Assembly (NCBI GenBank): GCA_019636235.1
Contig: JAHBXW010000010.1
Coordinates: 113,097 to 177,096, forward strand
Direction: 5' to 3'
Source: Planctomyces sp.
Lineage (GTDB): Bacteria > Planctomycetota > Planctomycetia > Planctomycetales > Planctomycetaceae
Length of the DNA: 64,000 nucleotides
Numbering within the stretch: the stretch's first letter is position 1; every line of letters starts with the position of its first letter. The position numbers and the translations under genes are program-made. The notes under the pieces were generated by a model. The model did no database searches and was not told the origin of the DNA. It saw only the letters and a list, made by a program, of their open reading frames with translations. Positions 46,808 through 56,384 of this stretch are shown here, piece by piece.

Positions 46808-47149
46808 GTGGCGGCTGACAGCATCGACTTTCGCATCGTCGCGGACGGAATCCTGCTCCCCGTTCAGGCGCAGCCCGGCGCGCGGCGCTCGGCCGTCTCG
46901 GGTCTGCACGCCGGCCGCCTCAAGGTGGCCGTCGCCGCCCCTCCGGAAAAGGGCAAGGCGAACGACGAACTGGTCCGCGTGCTCGCCGCATCGCTGGACC
47001 TCCCACGGCGGCAGGTCACGCTGCAGCGGGGCGAAGCAAGCCGGGAGAAGCAGTTTCTGCTGACGGGCGTTTCCATCGACGATGTCCGGGTCCGACTGAA
47101 TCGCATTCTCGCGCCGCCGAACGACAGTCCCGGAGGGCCGACCGGATGA
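46808..47149 (+). CDS. DUF167 (YggU-like) protein
   Basis: 113 residues from GTG 46808. The DUF167 signature VQAQPGARRSAV and VAAPPEKGKANDELVRVLA, then LPRRQVTLQRGEASREKQFL, is unmistakable. Small basic proteins of unknown function, often next to YggT or RNA/DNA-handling genes. It overlaps the next gene by four bases (ATGA at 47146-47149), so translation is coupled to the ATL-endonuclease V fusion. Confidence 0.88.
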   Translation: MAADSIDFRIVADGILLPVQAQPGARRSAVSGLHAGRLKVAVAAPPEKGKANDELVRVLAASLDLPRRQVTLQRGEASREKQFLLTGVSIDDVRVRLNRILAPPNDSPGGPTG

Positions 47150-48174
47150 GCGGCGCTTCCTCATCCAGCCGCACGGTCCTGCCGCCGCTGCCCGATCTTA
47201 ACGCGGATCTCGAGCGACGGCTGGCGCAGACGCCCCCCGGCCAGGTGACGACGTTCGGCGCGTTGGCGAAGTCGCTGGGCGACCGGCGTGCGGCCGTCTG
47301 GGTGGCGAATCTTGTGGCGGCATTGCCCGAGAATGGTCTTCTCCCCTGGCATCGCGTCGTCCGTGCCGACGGAACCCTGCCCGCGATCGGCCCACGGCTC
47401 GAACGGCAGCGCTCGCGGCTCGCCGCGGAAGGCGTCGCCAGCGTCGACGTCGCCCCGGGCCGCGCGATCGTCGATCCCCGGGCGCCGCGCCGGCGCGACT
47501 TCGAGGGAGCATCCGTATTGCAGCCGCTGCTGGACTGGCAGCGGGAAATGGCGGCGCGCATTGACGAATCGCCGCGGACGGGGCCGATCGAGTTGGTCGC
47601 CGGCCTGGACGTCGCGTTTGCCGCGGATGGCCGCGCCTGCGGCGCCGCGGTTGTCGTAAACGTCCGCGAACGAACGGTCATCGGCTCCGCTGCCGCCTCC
47701 CTGCCGGATCCATTCCCCTACATCCCGGGCTATCTGACGTTCCGCGAGCTGCCCGTTCTGCTGGAGCTGTGGCAGCGACTGGCGGCGGCGGGCCTGCCCG
47801 CGGACATCGCGATGGTCGATGGCCAGGGGCGGCTGCATCCCCGTCGGGCTGGCATCGCGAGCGCCTTTGCGGCCGTATCGGCCGTGCCGACGATCGGCGT
47901 CGGCAAGTCGCTGCTCTGCGGCCGTCCATTGGCGACGAATGATCCCGACCTGGCTGAGATCGTTGATGACGGCGAGCGGATCGGCTGGTCGCTGAGTCCC
48001 GGCGGTCGGTTCAAGCCGATTTACATCTCGGTCGGCGGAGGGCTGTCGCTGGACCAGGCGCTCGCCTGCGTGCGGAGTCAGCTGACCGGGCGACGCCTGC
48101 CGTTGCCGACGCACGAGGCCGATCGCCTGTCGAAGCAAGCGGTCGGTGGGCCGGTCGGCACATCCGCGTCTTGA
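47146..48174 (+). CDS. Alkyltransferase-like (ATL) domain fused to endonuclease V
   Basis: 342 residues. Residues ~18-100 are the MGMT-type DNA-binding domain (RLAQTPPGQVTTFGALAKSL) in which the alkyl-acceptor Cys of the PCHR motif is Trp: LLPWHRVVRADG, W68. That makes it an ATL module, which recognises O6-alkylguanine without repairing it. Residues ~125-330 are endonuclease V (deaminated-base nuclease): D155 in VAGLDVAFA, E201 in YIPGYLTFREL, D225 in AMVDGQGRLHPRR. The fused protein could bring nicking to alkylated guanine. Four-base overlap with the DUF167 gene. Confidence 0.88.
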   Translation: MSGASSSSRTVLPPLPDLNADLERRLAQTPPGQVTTFGALAKSLGDRRAAVWVANLVAALPENGLLPWHRVVRADGTLPAIGPRLERQRSRLAAEGVASVDVAPGRAIVDPRAPRRRDFEGASVLQPLLDWQREMAARIDESPRTGPIELVAGLDVAFAADGRACGAAVVVNVRERTVIGSAAASLPDPFPYIPGYLTFRELPVLLELWQRLAAAGLPADIAMVDGQGRLHPRRAGIASAFAAVSAVPTIGVGKSLLCGRPLATNDPDLAEIVDDGERIGWSLSPGGRFKPIYISVGGGLSLDQALACVRSQLTGRRLPLPTHEADRLSKQAVGGPVGTSAS

Positions 48175-48206
48175 ATCCATGCCGCGGGGTCGACTACCGT
48201 CGCGGC

Positions 48207-49397
48207 ATGGCGATTCAGTTCGATTGCCCCTACTGCACGGCGACGCTCCGCGTCCACGACGCGGCCGCCAACACGATTGTCCGCTGCTCGAAATGCGAGA
48301 CGCGGCTCCGCGTGCCGATCGTCCCGATTCCCCAGTCGGTGCGGGACGTCCCGCGTGCGGCTGCGCGTGCGGCCGCGGCCGCGCGCCCCGCCGAACCGGC
48401 CGACTGGGAAAGCGAAACCATCACGCTGCCCAACCGGGCGGCGGAGGTACTGGCTTCGCAGTTGAAAGCCGCGGCGTCGGCGCCGCCTCCCGAGGAGGAC
48501 GCTGACGCTTGCGGAATCGCGATCAACGTCTCCGCGCCGCCGCTGATCGTCACGCCTGTGAGTCCGCAGGCGGCGGCCGAAGCGGCGTATCAACGTCGGC
48601 AGCGGCGGCCCAATCGTGGCTGGATTTGGGTGGCCGGCGCGTTTCTGCTGGCGGCGATCGGCATTGGCGCCGGGTTCTGGATGCAGTCGCAGTCCAATGT
48701 CGTCGAATCACTGGAGGGCGAGGTCATCGCGGCCACGTCGCTGACGGGCTTCGTGTCGCAGAAAGAGGTCGGCCTGTCCGATCTGGAATGGAGCGCCATC
48801 CGCGCGGCGCTCGAGCAGAGGCCGGCCGAACTTCGCAGCCCGCAGATGAACTTGAAGTTTGAATCAGCGCCGCGGGGTTTGAAGGTGTCGCTGACCCCGG
48901 GCAAGACGGGCGACCTGATCGCCGTTCCGTTGCTGCAGACGGAAGGCGTCGGCGGGTTCGCGCGGAAGAATCCGGAGGTGCTTCGCGCCCCGCGGATCGC
49001 CGCGCTCGCCGCCGCGCTGAAGCGGATGTCGGCCCGCATTCAGGAAGCCACCGCCGCGGGGCGGCCCCCCGATCTCGGCGATTTCGGGCTGTCGGTCGGC
49101 GTGACGGTCCTCGCCGGCGACCTGGGCTTTCACTGTCATGCGGTCATCGAGCGGAACGCGTTCCCCTGCGTGTTCGAGGACCGGGACGGCCGACTGTACT
49201 TTCTCGTTCCCGGCGGCACTGACGCGCTGACGATTCGGCCGCGGATCGCCGCGGAGACGAACGTCCTGCCCCCCCGGATGCAGGCGCAGGTGAAAGTGCC
49301 CCGCGCCACGGTTGTCCGGAAATCCGAAGCGGACGCCGAGCCGGATTCGCCGCCCGCATCCGATTCCGGATCCGACGCCGACCCGGACGTCGATTAG
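48207..49397 (+). CDS. Zinc-ribbon single-pass membrane protein, hypothetical
   Basis: 396 residues from ATG 48207. An N-terminal zinc ribbon (FDCPYCTATLRVHD, RCSKCETRLRVP; two CxxC pairs) is followed by an Ala/Arg-rich linker, one membrane helix at ~139-157 (WIWVAGAFLLAAIGIGAGFW), and a soluble C-terminal region (~170-350) of mixed alpha/beta character ending in an acidic tail (PDSPPASDSGSDADPDVD). MJ0042-type finger fused to a membrane anchor is a common Planctomycete layout. Function unknown. RNase R begins 148 bases further on. Confidence 0.7.
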   Translation: MAIQFDCPYCTATLRVHDAAANTIVRCSKCETRLRVPIVPIPQSVRDVPRAAARAAAAARPAEPADWESETITLPNRAAEVLASQLKAAASAPPPEEDADACGIAINVSAPPLIVTPVSPQAAAEAAYQRRQRRPNRGWIWVAGAFLLAAIGIGAGFWMQSQSNVVESLEGEVIAATSLTGFVSQKEVGLSDLEWSAIRAALEQRPAELRSPQMNLKFESAPRGLKVSLTPGKTGDLIAVPLLQTEGVGGFARKNPEVLRAPRIAALAAALKRMSARIQEATAAGRPPDLGDFGLSVGVTVLAGDLGFHCHAVIERNAFPCVFEDRDGRLYFLVPGGTDALTIRPRIAAETNVLPPRMQAQVKVPRATVVRKSEADAEPDSPPASDSGSDADPDVD

Positions 49398-49544
49398 GCG
49401 CGGACGATTTCTGTGCGCGGCCGCCGGGGGGCGCAGCCCATTCTTCACGCCCCGCCCCTTTCCCCGCCGCCGTGCAATACCGATGATGCCTTCGCCCGCA
49501 GCCGCGCGCGTCGCGCGGAGCGGCGTTTCCGCTGAGGAGCTGCT

Positions 49545-52004
49545 GTGCCGCTGCCCCCCCTGGAGGATCTCCTCCGCGAATACATCTCCCGACCGAACTA
49601 CAAGCCGCTCCGCGGCAAGCACCTCGCCAAGCAACTGGGTTTGAAGAAAGGCCGCTTGACCGAGTTCCTCGAACGGCTCGACGGCTGGGCGGCGGCGGGG
49701 CTCATCACGCGGACCGAATCGGGACGCATCGTGCCCGGCAAGCGGCTGGGCGGCGCGGGAGGCGGAGCCCAGGAGAAGAAGGGACGGGGGGCGCGCGCGT
49801 CGCGGCAGGTGCAGGGGACGCTGAAACGCACCGCGGCAGGCGACGGGTTTGTCCTGCCGCACGGGGCCAGCCGAGAGACGGCCAACATCGAAATCTTCGT
49901 CGACGGAGGGAACCTGGGGGACGCACAGACCGGCGACATGGTGCTGGTCGAGCTGATGTCCGCGCGGCGCGGCGGCGGTCGCAGGACGGGGCGGGTCGTC
50001 GAGGTCATCGAACGGGCGTCGACGACGTTCGTCGGGTCCTACTATGAAGAGGACGAGCAGGGCTGGGTGCAGATCGACGGCAAGCAGTTTTCCGAGCCGG
50101 TCTGGGTCGGCGATCCGGGGGCCAAGGGAGCCCGGGATGGCGACAAGGTCGTCATCGACATGGTGCGGTTTCCCGGCGGGCATCGCCGCGCGGAAGCGGT
50201 CGTCACGCAGGTGCTGGGGCCGCGCGGCGAACCGGGAGTCGACCTGCAGACGGTCATTCACGAATACAACATCCCGCACGAGTTCCCGCCCGAGGTGCTG
50301 CACGATGCGCGGCTGGTCGCGCAGGCCTTTCCGGAGACCGTCCCCGAAGACCGCGAGGACCTGACGGACACGACGATCATCACGATCGACCCGGCGGACG
50401 CCCGCGACTTCGACGACGCGATCTCCCTGCGCCGCAGCGACGACGGCCACTGGCATCTCGGCGTGCACATCGCCGACGTCTCGTCCCTGGTCCCGCCCGG
50501 CTCGGCGCTCGACGCCGAGGCCCGCCGCCGGGGCAACAGCGTCTACCTGCCGCGGCACGTGATCCCGATGCTGCCCGAGGTGCTGTCGAACTCGCTGGCC
50601 AGTCTGCAGGAGGGGAACCTGCGGTTCACGGTGAGCGCGTTCCTGGAGTTCACGGCGGACGCGGTGCTGGTGCACGCGCGCTTCGCGCGGACGGCCATCC
50701 GCGTGGCCAAACGGTTTGCCTACGAACAGGTGATGCCGATCGTGCATCGGCCGGACCGCGCGGCGCACGTCGCCCCGGAAGTCCGCTCGCTGCTGGTCGA
50801 CATGTACACGCTGGCGATGCTGCTGCGCAAGCGTCGGTTCGTGAAAGGGGCCCTGGAACTCGACATGGGGGAGATCGAACTGGATCTCGATGCCGACGGG
50901 CGCGTCATCGGCGCGCACGAGGAGCACCACGACGAGAGCCACCAGATCATCGAGGAGTTCATGCTGGCGGCGAATGTCGCGACGGCGACGTACCTGGATG
51001 ACGCCGACGAGCCGCTGCTCCGCCGTGTTCACGACGATCCCAGCCTGCTGAAAATGGCCGCCTTCGTCGAGTTCGCCGGGGCCGTCGGCTATCCGATCCG
51101 TCGCCCGCAAAGCCGCCGGGAACTGCAGTCGCTGCTGGAGCGCGTCAAAGGCCAGCCCGAGTCGCGGGCCATCAGCTACGCGTTCCTGCGGAGCCTCAAG
51201 CAGGCCGTGTACTCGGCCGAACCGCTGGGGCATTACGCGCTCGCCGAGGAGCATTACTGCCACTTCACCAGCCCCATCCGCCGGTATCCCGACCTGATCA
51301 TTCACCGGCAGCTGCTGGCATCCATCACCGGGAACCGGACGTACTCCGGACCAAAGGGATCGGAACTGGAACAGCTCGGCCAGCACTGTTCCGAGACCGA
51401 GCGGCGGGCCGAGCAGGCCGAGCGCGAGCTGATCAAGATCAAGCTGCTCGCATTCCTGGAGGAGAAGTCGGGGGATGAGTTCGAGGCGGTCGTGACGGGG
51501 GTGGACCGGTATGGCTTCTTCTGTCGGGGCGTGGAGCTGCCCGCTGAAGGGTTGGTGCACATCAGCACGCTGCGCGAGGACATTTACGATTACGACCGCG
51601 CGGGGCATTGCCTGGTGGCGCGGCGCTCGGGACGCACCATCCGGCTGGGAGACGCGGTCCGCGTGGCGGTGGCGCGAGTCGACGTCGATCGCCGCGAGTT
51701 GGATCTGCGGCTCGTGGAGGGGATGGCTCCCCGCGGCGGCGGTTCGTCGTCGGCCCGCCCTCCGCGCGATCGGCCCCGGAAAGGCAAGGGGCGCGCCCAC
51801 GAAGGCGCGGGTCGGCCGCGCGATGGCGCCGGTCGTCCAAAAGATGCGGGCGGACGCCCGCAAGGCGAGCGCCGGCAGGGATCGAAACCCGCTCGAGACG
51901 CCAACGGCCGTCCCAAGCGGAAAGATCGACCGGCAACGGCCGGCGACGCGGGACCGGACCGGGCCCGCGGAAAACGACGCGGCCGCCGCGATCGACCGTC
52001 CTGA
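49545..52004 (+). CDS. rnr: Ribonuclease R
   Basis: 3'-5' exoribonuclease degrading structured RNA and maturing rRNA. 819 residues from GTG 49545 with GAGGAG four bases upstream. Order: winged-helix (~5-65), cold-shock domains (~85-230), RNB catalytic domain with D282, D288, D290 and D291 in TIDPADARDFDDAISL, and S1 domain (~640-725, FEAVVTGVDRYGFFCRGVEL). A ~90-residue Arg/Gly/Lys-rich tail follows, with GRPKDAGGRPQGERR-type repeats, probably for RNA binding. HYCHFTSPIRRYPDL is the family signature. Identity is certain. Confidence 0.96.
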   Translation: MPLPPLEDLLREYISRPNYKPLRGKHLAKQLGLKKGRLTEFLERLDGWAAAGLITRTESGRIVPGKRLGGAGGGAQEKKGRGARASRQVQGTLKRTAAGDGFVLPHGASRETANIEIFVDGGNLGDAQTGDMVLVELMSARRGGGRRTGRVVEVIERASTTFVGSYYEEDEQGWVQIDGKQFSEPVWVGDPGAKGARDGDKVVIDMVRFPGGHRRAEAVVTQVLGPRGEPGVDLQTVIHEYNIPHEFPPEVLHDARLVAQAFPETVPEDREDLTDTTIITIDPADARDFDDAISLRRSDDGHWHLGVHIADVSSLVPPGSALDAEARRRGNSVYLPRHVIPMLPEVLSNSLASLQEGNLRFTVSAFLEFTADAVLVHARFARTAIRVAKRFAYEQVMPIVHRPDRAAHVAPEVRSLLVDMYTLAMLLRKRRFVKGALELDMGEIELDLDADGRVIGAHEEHHDESHQIIEEFMLAANVATATYLDDADEPLLRRVHDDPSLLKMAAFVEFAGAVGYPIRRPQSRRELQSLLERVKGQPESRAISYAFLRSLKQAVYSAEPLGHYALAEEHYCHFTSPIRRYPDLIIHRQLLASITGNRTYSGPKGSELEQLGQHCSETERRAEQAERELIKIKLLAFLEEKSGDEFEAVVTGVDRYGFFCRGVELPAEGLVHISTLREDIYDYDRAGHCLVARRSGRTIRLGDAVRVAVARVDVDRRELDLRLVEGMAPRGGGSSSARPPRDRPRKGKGRAHEGAGRPRDGAGRPKDAGGRPQGERRQGSKPARDANGRPKRKDRPATAGDAGPDRARGKRRGRRDRPS

Positions 52005-52030
52005 CGCGCAAACAGTTTTGGCCCAACCCG

Positions 52031-52774
52031 TCAGGCCGCTTCCTGGACCGCGTCCTCGTCCAGCGGCGTCGTCCGCAGCAACTCGCGCTTCCAACCCGGT
52101 TCGTGAACCGGCCACGCCTGCACGCGCACCCCGCGCCCTTTGAGCGTCACGCCGCGGCCCGACTCATGCGCCCGCGACTGCGCCTCCCGCTCCAGCGACA
52201 GCAGCGGCGGGGGTTCCAACTGGCCGTTCCCTCGGCGGCGCATCAGCCGACCATGATCGAACACGCTGACGAGCGTCAGCAGCCGCAGCCGCAGCAGGCC
52301 GTTCAGGATCAGCTCGTGACTGGCGGTCGTGTAGATCGACTTGAGCGCCGGCACGCGTCCGCCCAGCCGCTGCGCGTCCGCGAGAAATGTCCGCCGGGGA
52401 AGCAGGATGGCGCCGGCCAGCAACACGGCGATCTGTTCGCGCTGTCCGGTGGGCGCATCCGCGGGATCAAGGTCGAGGCGGTCGAAGACCCGCGCGGCGG
52501 CCCACTCGCCGATCTCATGGGCGACGGCCCATTGAAGGCGTTCCGGCCTCGGATCGGGCGCGAGAAACACGGCTGGACGCCCGGCCAGGCGCTTGAGGCG
52601 ACCTCGGCTCGTTTGCGCGGCGTCCATTGCGACTTCCAGCCCCAGGCGGGCGGCCAGCCGGATCGAATCGACGGCCGTCTCCCGCCAGTCGACGTCATCG
52701 AGCAGCGACTCGACGATGTCGTCGCAGACAGCCTGTTGCGTTTCCGGGGAGCAATCCAACAGCACGGGCGTCAT
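52031..52774 (-). CDS. ImmA/IrrE-like protein with altered HExxE motif
   Basis: 247 residues from ATG 52774 (GGAG eight bases upstream, fits a promoter ending nearby); a longer upstream frame on this strand is antisense to the next gene. The central segment LQWAVAHEIGEWAAARVFDR followed by REQIAVLLAGAILLPRRTFL has the layout of M78 (ImmA/IrrE) metalloproteases, in which HExxH binds zinc. Here it reads H86-E-I-G-E90, so the second histidine is glutamate. It may be inactive or use a different ligand. IrrE proteins cleave repressors under stress. Confidence in family moderate. Confidence 0.65.
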   Translation of the reverse strand: MTPVLLDCSPETQQAVCDDIVESLLDDVDWRETAVDSIRLAARLGLEVAMDAAQTSRGRLKRLAGRPAVFLAPDPRPERLQWAVAHEIGEWAAARVFDRLDLDPADAPTGQREQIAVLLAGAILLPRRTFLADAQRLGGRVPALKSIYTTASHELILNGLLRLRLLTLVSVFDHGRLMRRRGNGQLEPPPLLSLEREAQSRAHESGRGVTLKGRGVRVQAWPVHEPGWKRELLRTTPLDEDAVQEAA

Positions 52775-52805
52775 GGCGTTCTCCAGTAGTAGTGTACTGT
52801 AGTTC

Positions 52806-52833
52806 ATTATAGCAGCCGTGAGAGCGCTGTCAC
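52806..52833 (-). promoter_or_regulatory. Near-consensus sigma70 promoter for the IrrE-like gene
   Basis: Minus strand: -35 GTGACA (52828-52833), 16-base spacer, perfect -10 TATAAT (52806-52811). Downstream, 52783-52798 hold CAGTA-N6-TACTG, a short inverted repeat, and GAACTACAGTAC overlaps the start region, close to GAAC-N4-GTTC type LexA boxes (one mismatch). Whether SOS or autoregulation applies is speculative. Confidence 0.6.
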
Positions 52834-52952
52834 GCCCCCGGAATGGCCTTGTGAGGACGGCGTCCGCTCGCGTACAAACCTCGCCCGCCACGGGGCTTGC
52901 GATCATCGAGCGCCCCCGGGGGGTTCCTGATCTTCTGGCAAGGATGCCGGTT

Positions 52953-55900
52953 ATGGAGTTCCGGATTTCGGACCGACTGTCCCGTGGGATGCGGGACGTG
53001 GCGCCGCGCAGCGGCGTGGCGCTGGTCGTCGGCGTCATCAGCTGGTGCTGGCTCACGCAGTTCGTTCTCGCCTGGGGCGCGAACCATGCGACGATGACGG
53101 CGCTGGCGGCTGTTGTGGCGACAGCGTGGATCGTCGGCGACAGCCTGCGGTTGCAGTTCGGCGCGGTGGCGAACGCCCCCTGGGCGTGGCTGGCGCCGGC
53201 GGCATGGACGATGGTCGCGCCGGCGCTGCTGACGGCTGGCGTCGACTGGGCCGGCCGCTGGGGGTGGGAGGCGCTCTCCGATTCCCGAATGGTGTTTCTC
53301 GCGTCGTACCTGGGCGGGCTGGCGGCGATCGGTCCGGGACTGGCCTGCACGTTCTCGCTGGCCCACCGGGGAGACGCCGACCTGCGACTGCGTCCCGGCT
53401 TCTGGTTCCAGATCGCTGCGCTGTGGCTGCTGCTGCCCATCACGTTCGCTGCCTGGATGGACGTGCAGTCGCTCGCGCTGCTGACGGCCGCCGGTTGCGT
53501 GGCGGCGTTTCTGACGCGGACGCTGCGTCCGGGCACGCCGGCCGCGCCGGCGGCGGATGTGGAAGTCGTGCGCCGCGGACTGGCGTGGGCCGATGCGGTC
53601 GCGATCGCCTCGGTGGCGGCATCCGGCGGCGTCGCGTTCGCCTTCATCGATCGGATCCGGATGAATCTGTTTCTGCCGGTCGCCTCCATCGCGTTCGCCG
53701 CCTGGGCGGGGCTGATGCTGGGCATCGGTTGCGGTCTGGCGGGGCGGCCGAAGGCGCTTCCGCGCGGCGCGCGCTGCGCCGCCGGAGGGCTGCTGGTTCT
53801 GGGAGTCGCCCTGTCGTTCCATTCGGCGGCCTGGCCCTGGTTGTCGCACGCGGCCCTGATGATCAGCGCCTCGGTGTCATCGCTGGCGTGGATCGTGTTG
53901 CTGCGGATGGCGATCGCGGCGTCGATGACGCTGCCCGTCGGGTTCGCGCTGGGTCGCTGCCTGCGGCTGGGTTCGGTGCGTGCGGATGGCGGCCGCGGCA
54001 TCGCGCCGGCAGGAATGACGCCGCTGCTGACGGCGGTGTGGTTCACACTCGGGCTGGCGAGCGCGGTCTGGAGCGGAGCGACTCCGCAGACGGCGTGGCT
54101 CGTCGGCGTGGGGCTGGTGGTCGCTTCCGCGATCGTGCTGACGGCGGGTCGCGGCTGGACGGCGCTCAGTCCGCTGCGGCGGGGGGCGTTCGGAGGCGCG
54201 GCGGTCGCGGGCCTCGCGGCCGCGGCGCTGTGCGACGTTTCGACCATCCCCGGCGTCTCCCGGGTGCTGTTCTCCGGCTTTCATTTTCAGGCGTACAGCG
54301 CGGGCGTCGCGCCGGCGCAGTTGCGGCATCTGGACGGGGCGCGGCTGGTCGAACATGTCGCCTCGCGGGATGCCGACTGGTCGGTGTGGAGCGTGCGCGG
54401 CGAGAGCCGGAGCCTGCATCGCAATGGCGTGCCGCGGAGCATCACGAGCGTCGATCCGGCGCTCTGCCCGCAGCCCGCGACGGAAGTTCTGTCCGCCGTG
54501 ACGCCGATGATTTTGCATCCGCACCCGCATCGAATCCTGGTGCTGTCGGCGGAGAGTCCGGCGGTGGCGGCGACCTGCCTGGCGTTTCCGGTGGAACAAG
54601 TGACGATTCTGGAGAGCGATCCGTGCGCGGCGCGGTTGGCTCGGATGGCCCTGGAGCGAATCGATCCGCGCATCAGCGCCGGTGAAGAGCGCCTGGAATG
54701 GTGCGCGGCGCCGGCGATGCTTGCGATGGCGTCCGCCGAGCGGGACTGGGACCTGATTCTGGCTCCCCAATCGCCCGTCGCTGAATTTTCCGCGGCCGGC
54801 CTGATGACGGTCGAGCATTACCGCCGCGTTGCCGCGCGGCTGGCCCCGGAAGGCATGTTCTGTCAGCGGTTGTCATGCGTGGATCTGGGCATGGACTCGG
54901 CGCTGACCGTGGTCCGCAGCCTGCAGCTTGCCTTTGGCAGCGTCGATTTGTGCGAGACGGCGCCGGGGGAGTGGCTGCTGCTGGCGACGCAGGCGCCCAT
55001 CGAAGTCGACGAATCGCTGATCGCGCGGCTGGAAAAGCCGCACGTGCGCAACGTGCTGGCGGAGGCGGGCTGGGACTGGTCCATTCTGTGCGGCCTGCGC
55101 GAGGTTCCGGACGCGGCGCTCAGGCGTCAGACGGAATCCCGCGGCGCGAGCACGACGGGAGGCGGGCGACTGGCGTTTCAGGCGCCGTTGGAGGTCATGC
55201 GCTGGGCCCCGAAGTTCGAGGAACGGCGACAGTGGCTGGCCCGGCATTCCCGCGCGCTGGCGGACCGGCTCGGCGAATCGTCGGCGTTGACCGACATCTC
55301 TCAGCGTCTCAGCGACATTCAACTGGCGCAACAGGTGTTGACCGATCATCCGGACCAGTACTGGGCCTACCGGAAGTGGCTCAAGAAGCGGCTTCAAGAG
55401 CGGCCGCGGGCGAAGGTCATCCAAGTGGCCGACGAGGGCCTGCGGAACGGCTTGCATCCGGAGGACGCCCGGCGGAAGAAGTACCTGGCAACATTGGGGA
55501 CGGCGGTGCGCGACGGAGCCACCCGCTCCGAACTGGAGTCGCTCGCAGAGTTCGCATCCCCCTTCGATCCGCTCGTGTCGCCCTTCATTGATCGCGAAGT
55601 CGCGATGCTGGAGCGCCGACTGGGGGGCTCGGAACCCGGGAATGAATGGCGGGCCTGGATCCGCTCGGTCTATTTCGCTCCGACGACGGACGTCAGCGTG
55701 CGGAACGTGTGCGATGCGATGCGGACGCTGTGCGAACGGCCGGACCTCGTCGCGGATCCGGGCGCCCGCTGGGACCACCACAACGCGCTGTTGGAGCAGC
55801 TCAAGGCGCGCTGGCAGTCGCGGCTGGCCGCCCGGGACCGGCTGAAGTACGGCGTGGCGGACGCGGAGCACACGCTGTCGGCCGTGACGGCGACGTTCGC

Positions 55901-56183
55901 GGCGATGGACGATCTGCGGGATGCGGCAGGAGTGCCGGAGGCGGAATGGACGACTCGCCGCGCTCTGCTGGAGCGGCAACTGGTCCGTCCAGTGCGTTCG
56001 GCCCGCTCGAATCAATCGGCCCACGAGGCCGTGCTGGCCGGCAAGACCGACGCTGACGAGTTCCGGGTCGACGGCGTGGAGCAGGCGGACGGCGAGTCAA
56101 TGCCCGCGGCGTCCTCCCCGGCGGTCCCGCGGCGGCTGACGCCCGAGCAGACGGCAGGGCAACCCCTTCGGCGGGCGGACTGA
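52953..56183 (+). CDS. Polytopic membrane protein with spermidine-synthase-like domain
   Basis: 1076 residues from ATG 52953 (AAGGA upstream; ATG 52944 is in frame). Residues ~15-440 hold roughly ten to twelve hydrophobic helices. Then a soluble region: PHRILVLSAESPAVAATCLA and VEQVTILESDPCAARLARMA resemble the nucleotide-binding core of spermidine-synthase-type SAM-dependent enzymes; LAPEGMFCQRLSCVDL follows. A long helical C-terminus (~750-1070) is charged. Other bacteria have similar membrane-fused spermidine-synthase-like proteins of uncertain function. The substrate cannot be determined. Confidence 0.7.
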   Translation: MEFRISDRLSRGMRDVAPRSGVALVVGVISWCWLTQFVLAWGANHATMTALAAVVATAWIVGDSLRLQFGAVANAPWAWLAPAAWTMVAPALLTAGVDWAGRWGWEALSDSRMVFLASYLGGLAAIGPGLACTFSLAHRGDADLRLRPGFWFQIAALWLLLPITFAAWMDVQSLALLTAAGCVAAFLTRTLRPGTPAAPAADVEVVRRGLAWADAVAIASVAASGGVAFAFIDRIRMNLFLPVASIAFAAWAGLMLGIGCGLAGRPKALPRGARCAAGGLLVLGVALSFHSAAWPWLSHAALMISASVSSLAWIVLLRMAIAASMTLPVGFALGRCLRLGSVRADGGRGIAPAGMTPLLTAVWFTLGLASAVWSGATPQTAWLVGVGLVVASAIVLTAGRGWTALSPLRRGAFGGAAVAGLAAAALCDVSTIPGVSRVLFSGFHFQAYSAGVAPAQLRHLDGARLVEHVASRDADWSVWSVRGESRSLHRNGVPRSITSVDPALCPQPATEVLSAVTPMILHPHPHRILVLSAESPAVAATCLAFPVEQVTILESDPCAARLARMALERIDPRISAGEERLEWCAAPAMLAMASAERDWDLILAPQSPVAEFSAAGLMTVEHYRRVAARLAPEGMFCQRLSCVDLGMDSALTVVRSLQLAFGSVDLCETAPGEWLLLATQAPIEVDESLIARLEKPHVRNVLAEAGWDWSILCGLREVPDAALRRQTESRGASTTGGGRLAFQAPLEVMRWAPKFEERRQWLARHSRALADRLGESSALTDISQRLSDIQLAQQVLTDHPDQYWAYRKWLKKRLQERPRAKVIQVADEGLRNGLHPEDARRKKYLATLGTAVRDGATRSELESLAEFASPFDPLVSPFIDREVAMLERRLGGSEPGNEWRAWIRSVYFAPTTDVSVRNVCDAMRTLCERPDLVADPGARWDHHNALLEQLKARWQSRLAARDRLKYGVADAEHTLSAVTATFAAMDDLRDAAGVPEAEWTTRRALLERQLVRPVRSARSNQSAHEAVLAGKTDADEFRVDGVEQADGESMPAASSPAVPRRLTPEQTAGQPLRRAD

Positions 56184-56384
56184 GAGTCCCGAGGCTCCGC
56201 GCATCAGCGCGGCCTGACGAGGGCCGTTCGTTGCCCCTGCGCGGACCCATGCCGGGGCGGGGGCCTCGTCTGGCGCCGGATCGAAGCGCGCGTCCGTATC
56301 CCGGACCGGCGGCGGGGCGTTATCGTGTACGGGCGCGGGCGCGCCGCGAGTGTCGCGCCGCAGGTTCGCGAACACCGCCGGAAC

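Noticed and set aside
48864..52115. Antisense frame of 1083 codons over RNase R
   Set aside because: RNase R catalytic and S1 motifs are all on the plus strand; the antisense frame is Arg/Pro/Gly/His/Gln-rich.
52775..54247. Upstream extension of the IrrE-like frame
   Set aside because: It is antisense to the membrane-protein gene and lies upstream of a near-consensus promoter and Shine-Dalgarno serving ATG 52774.
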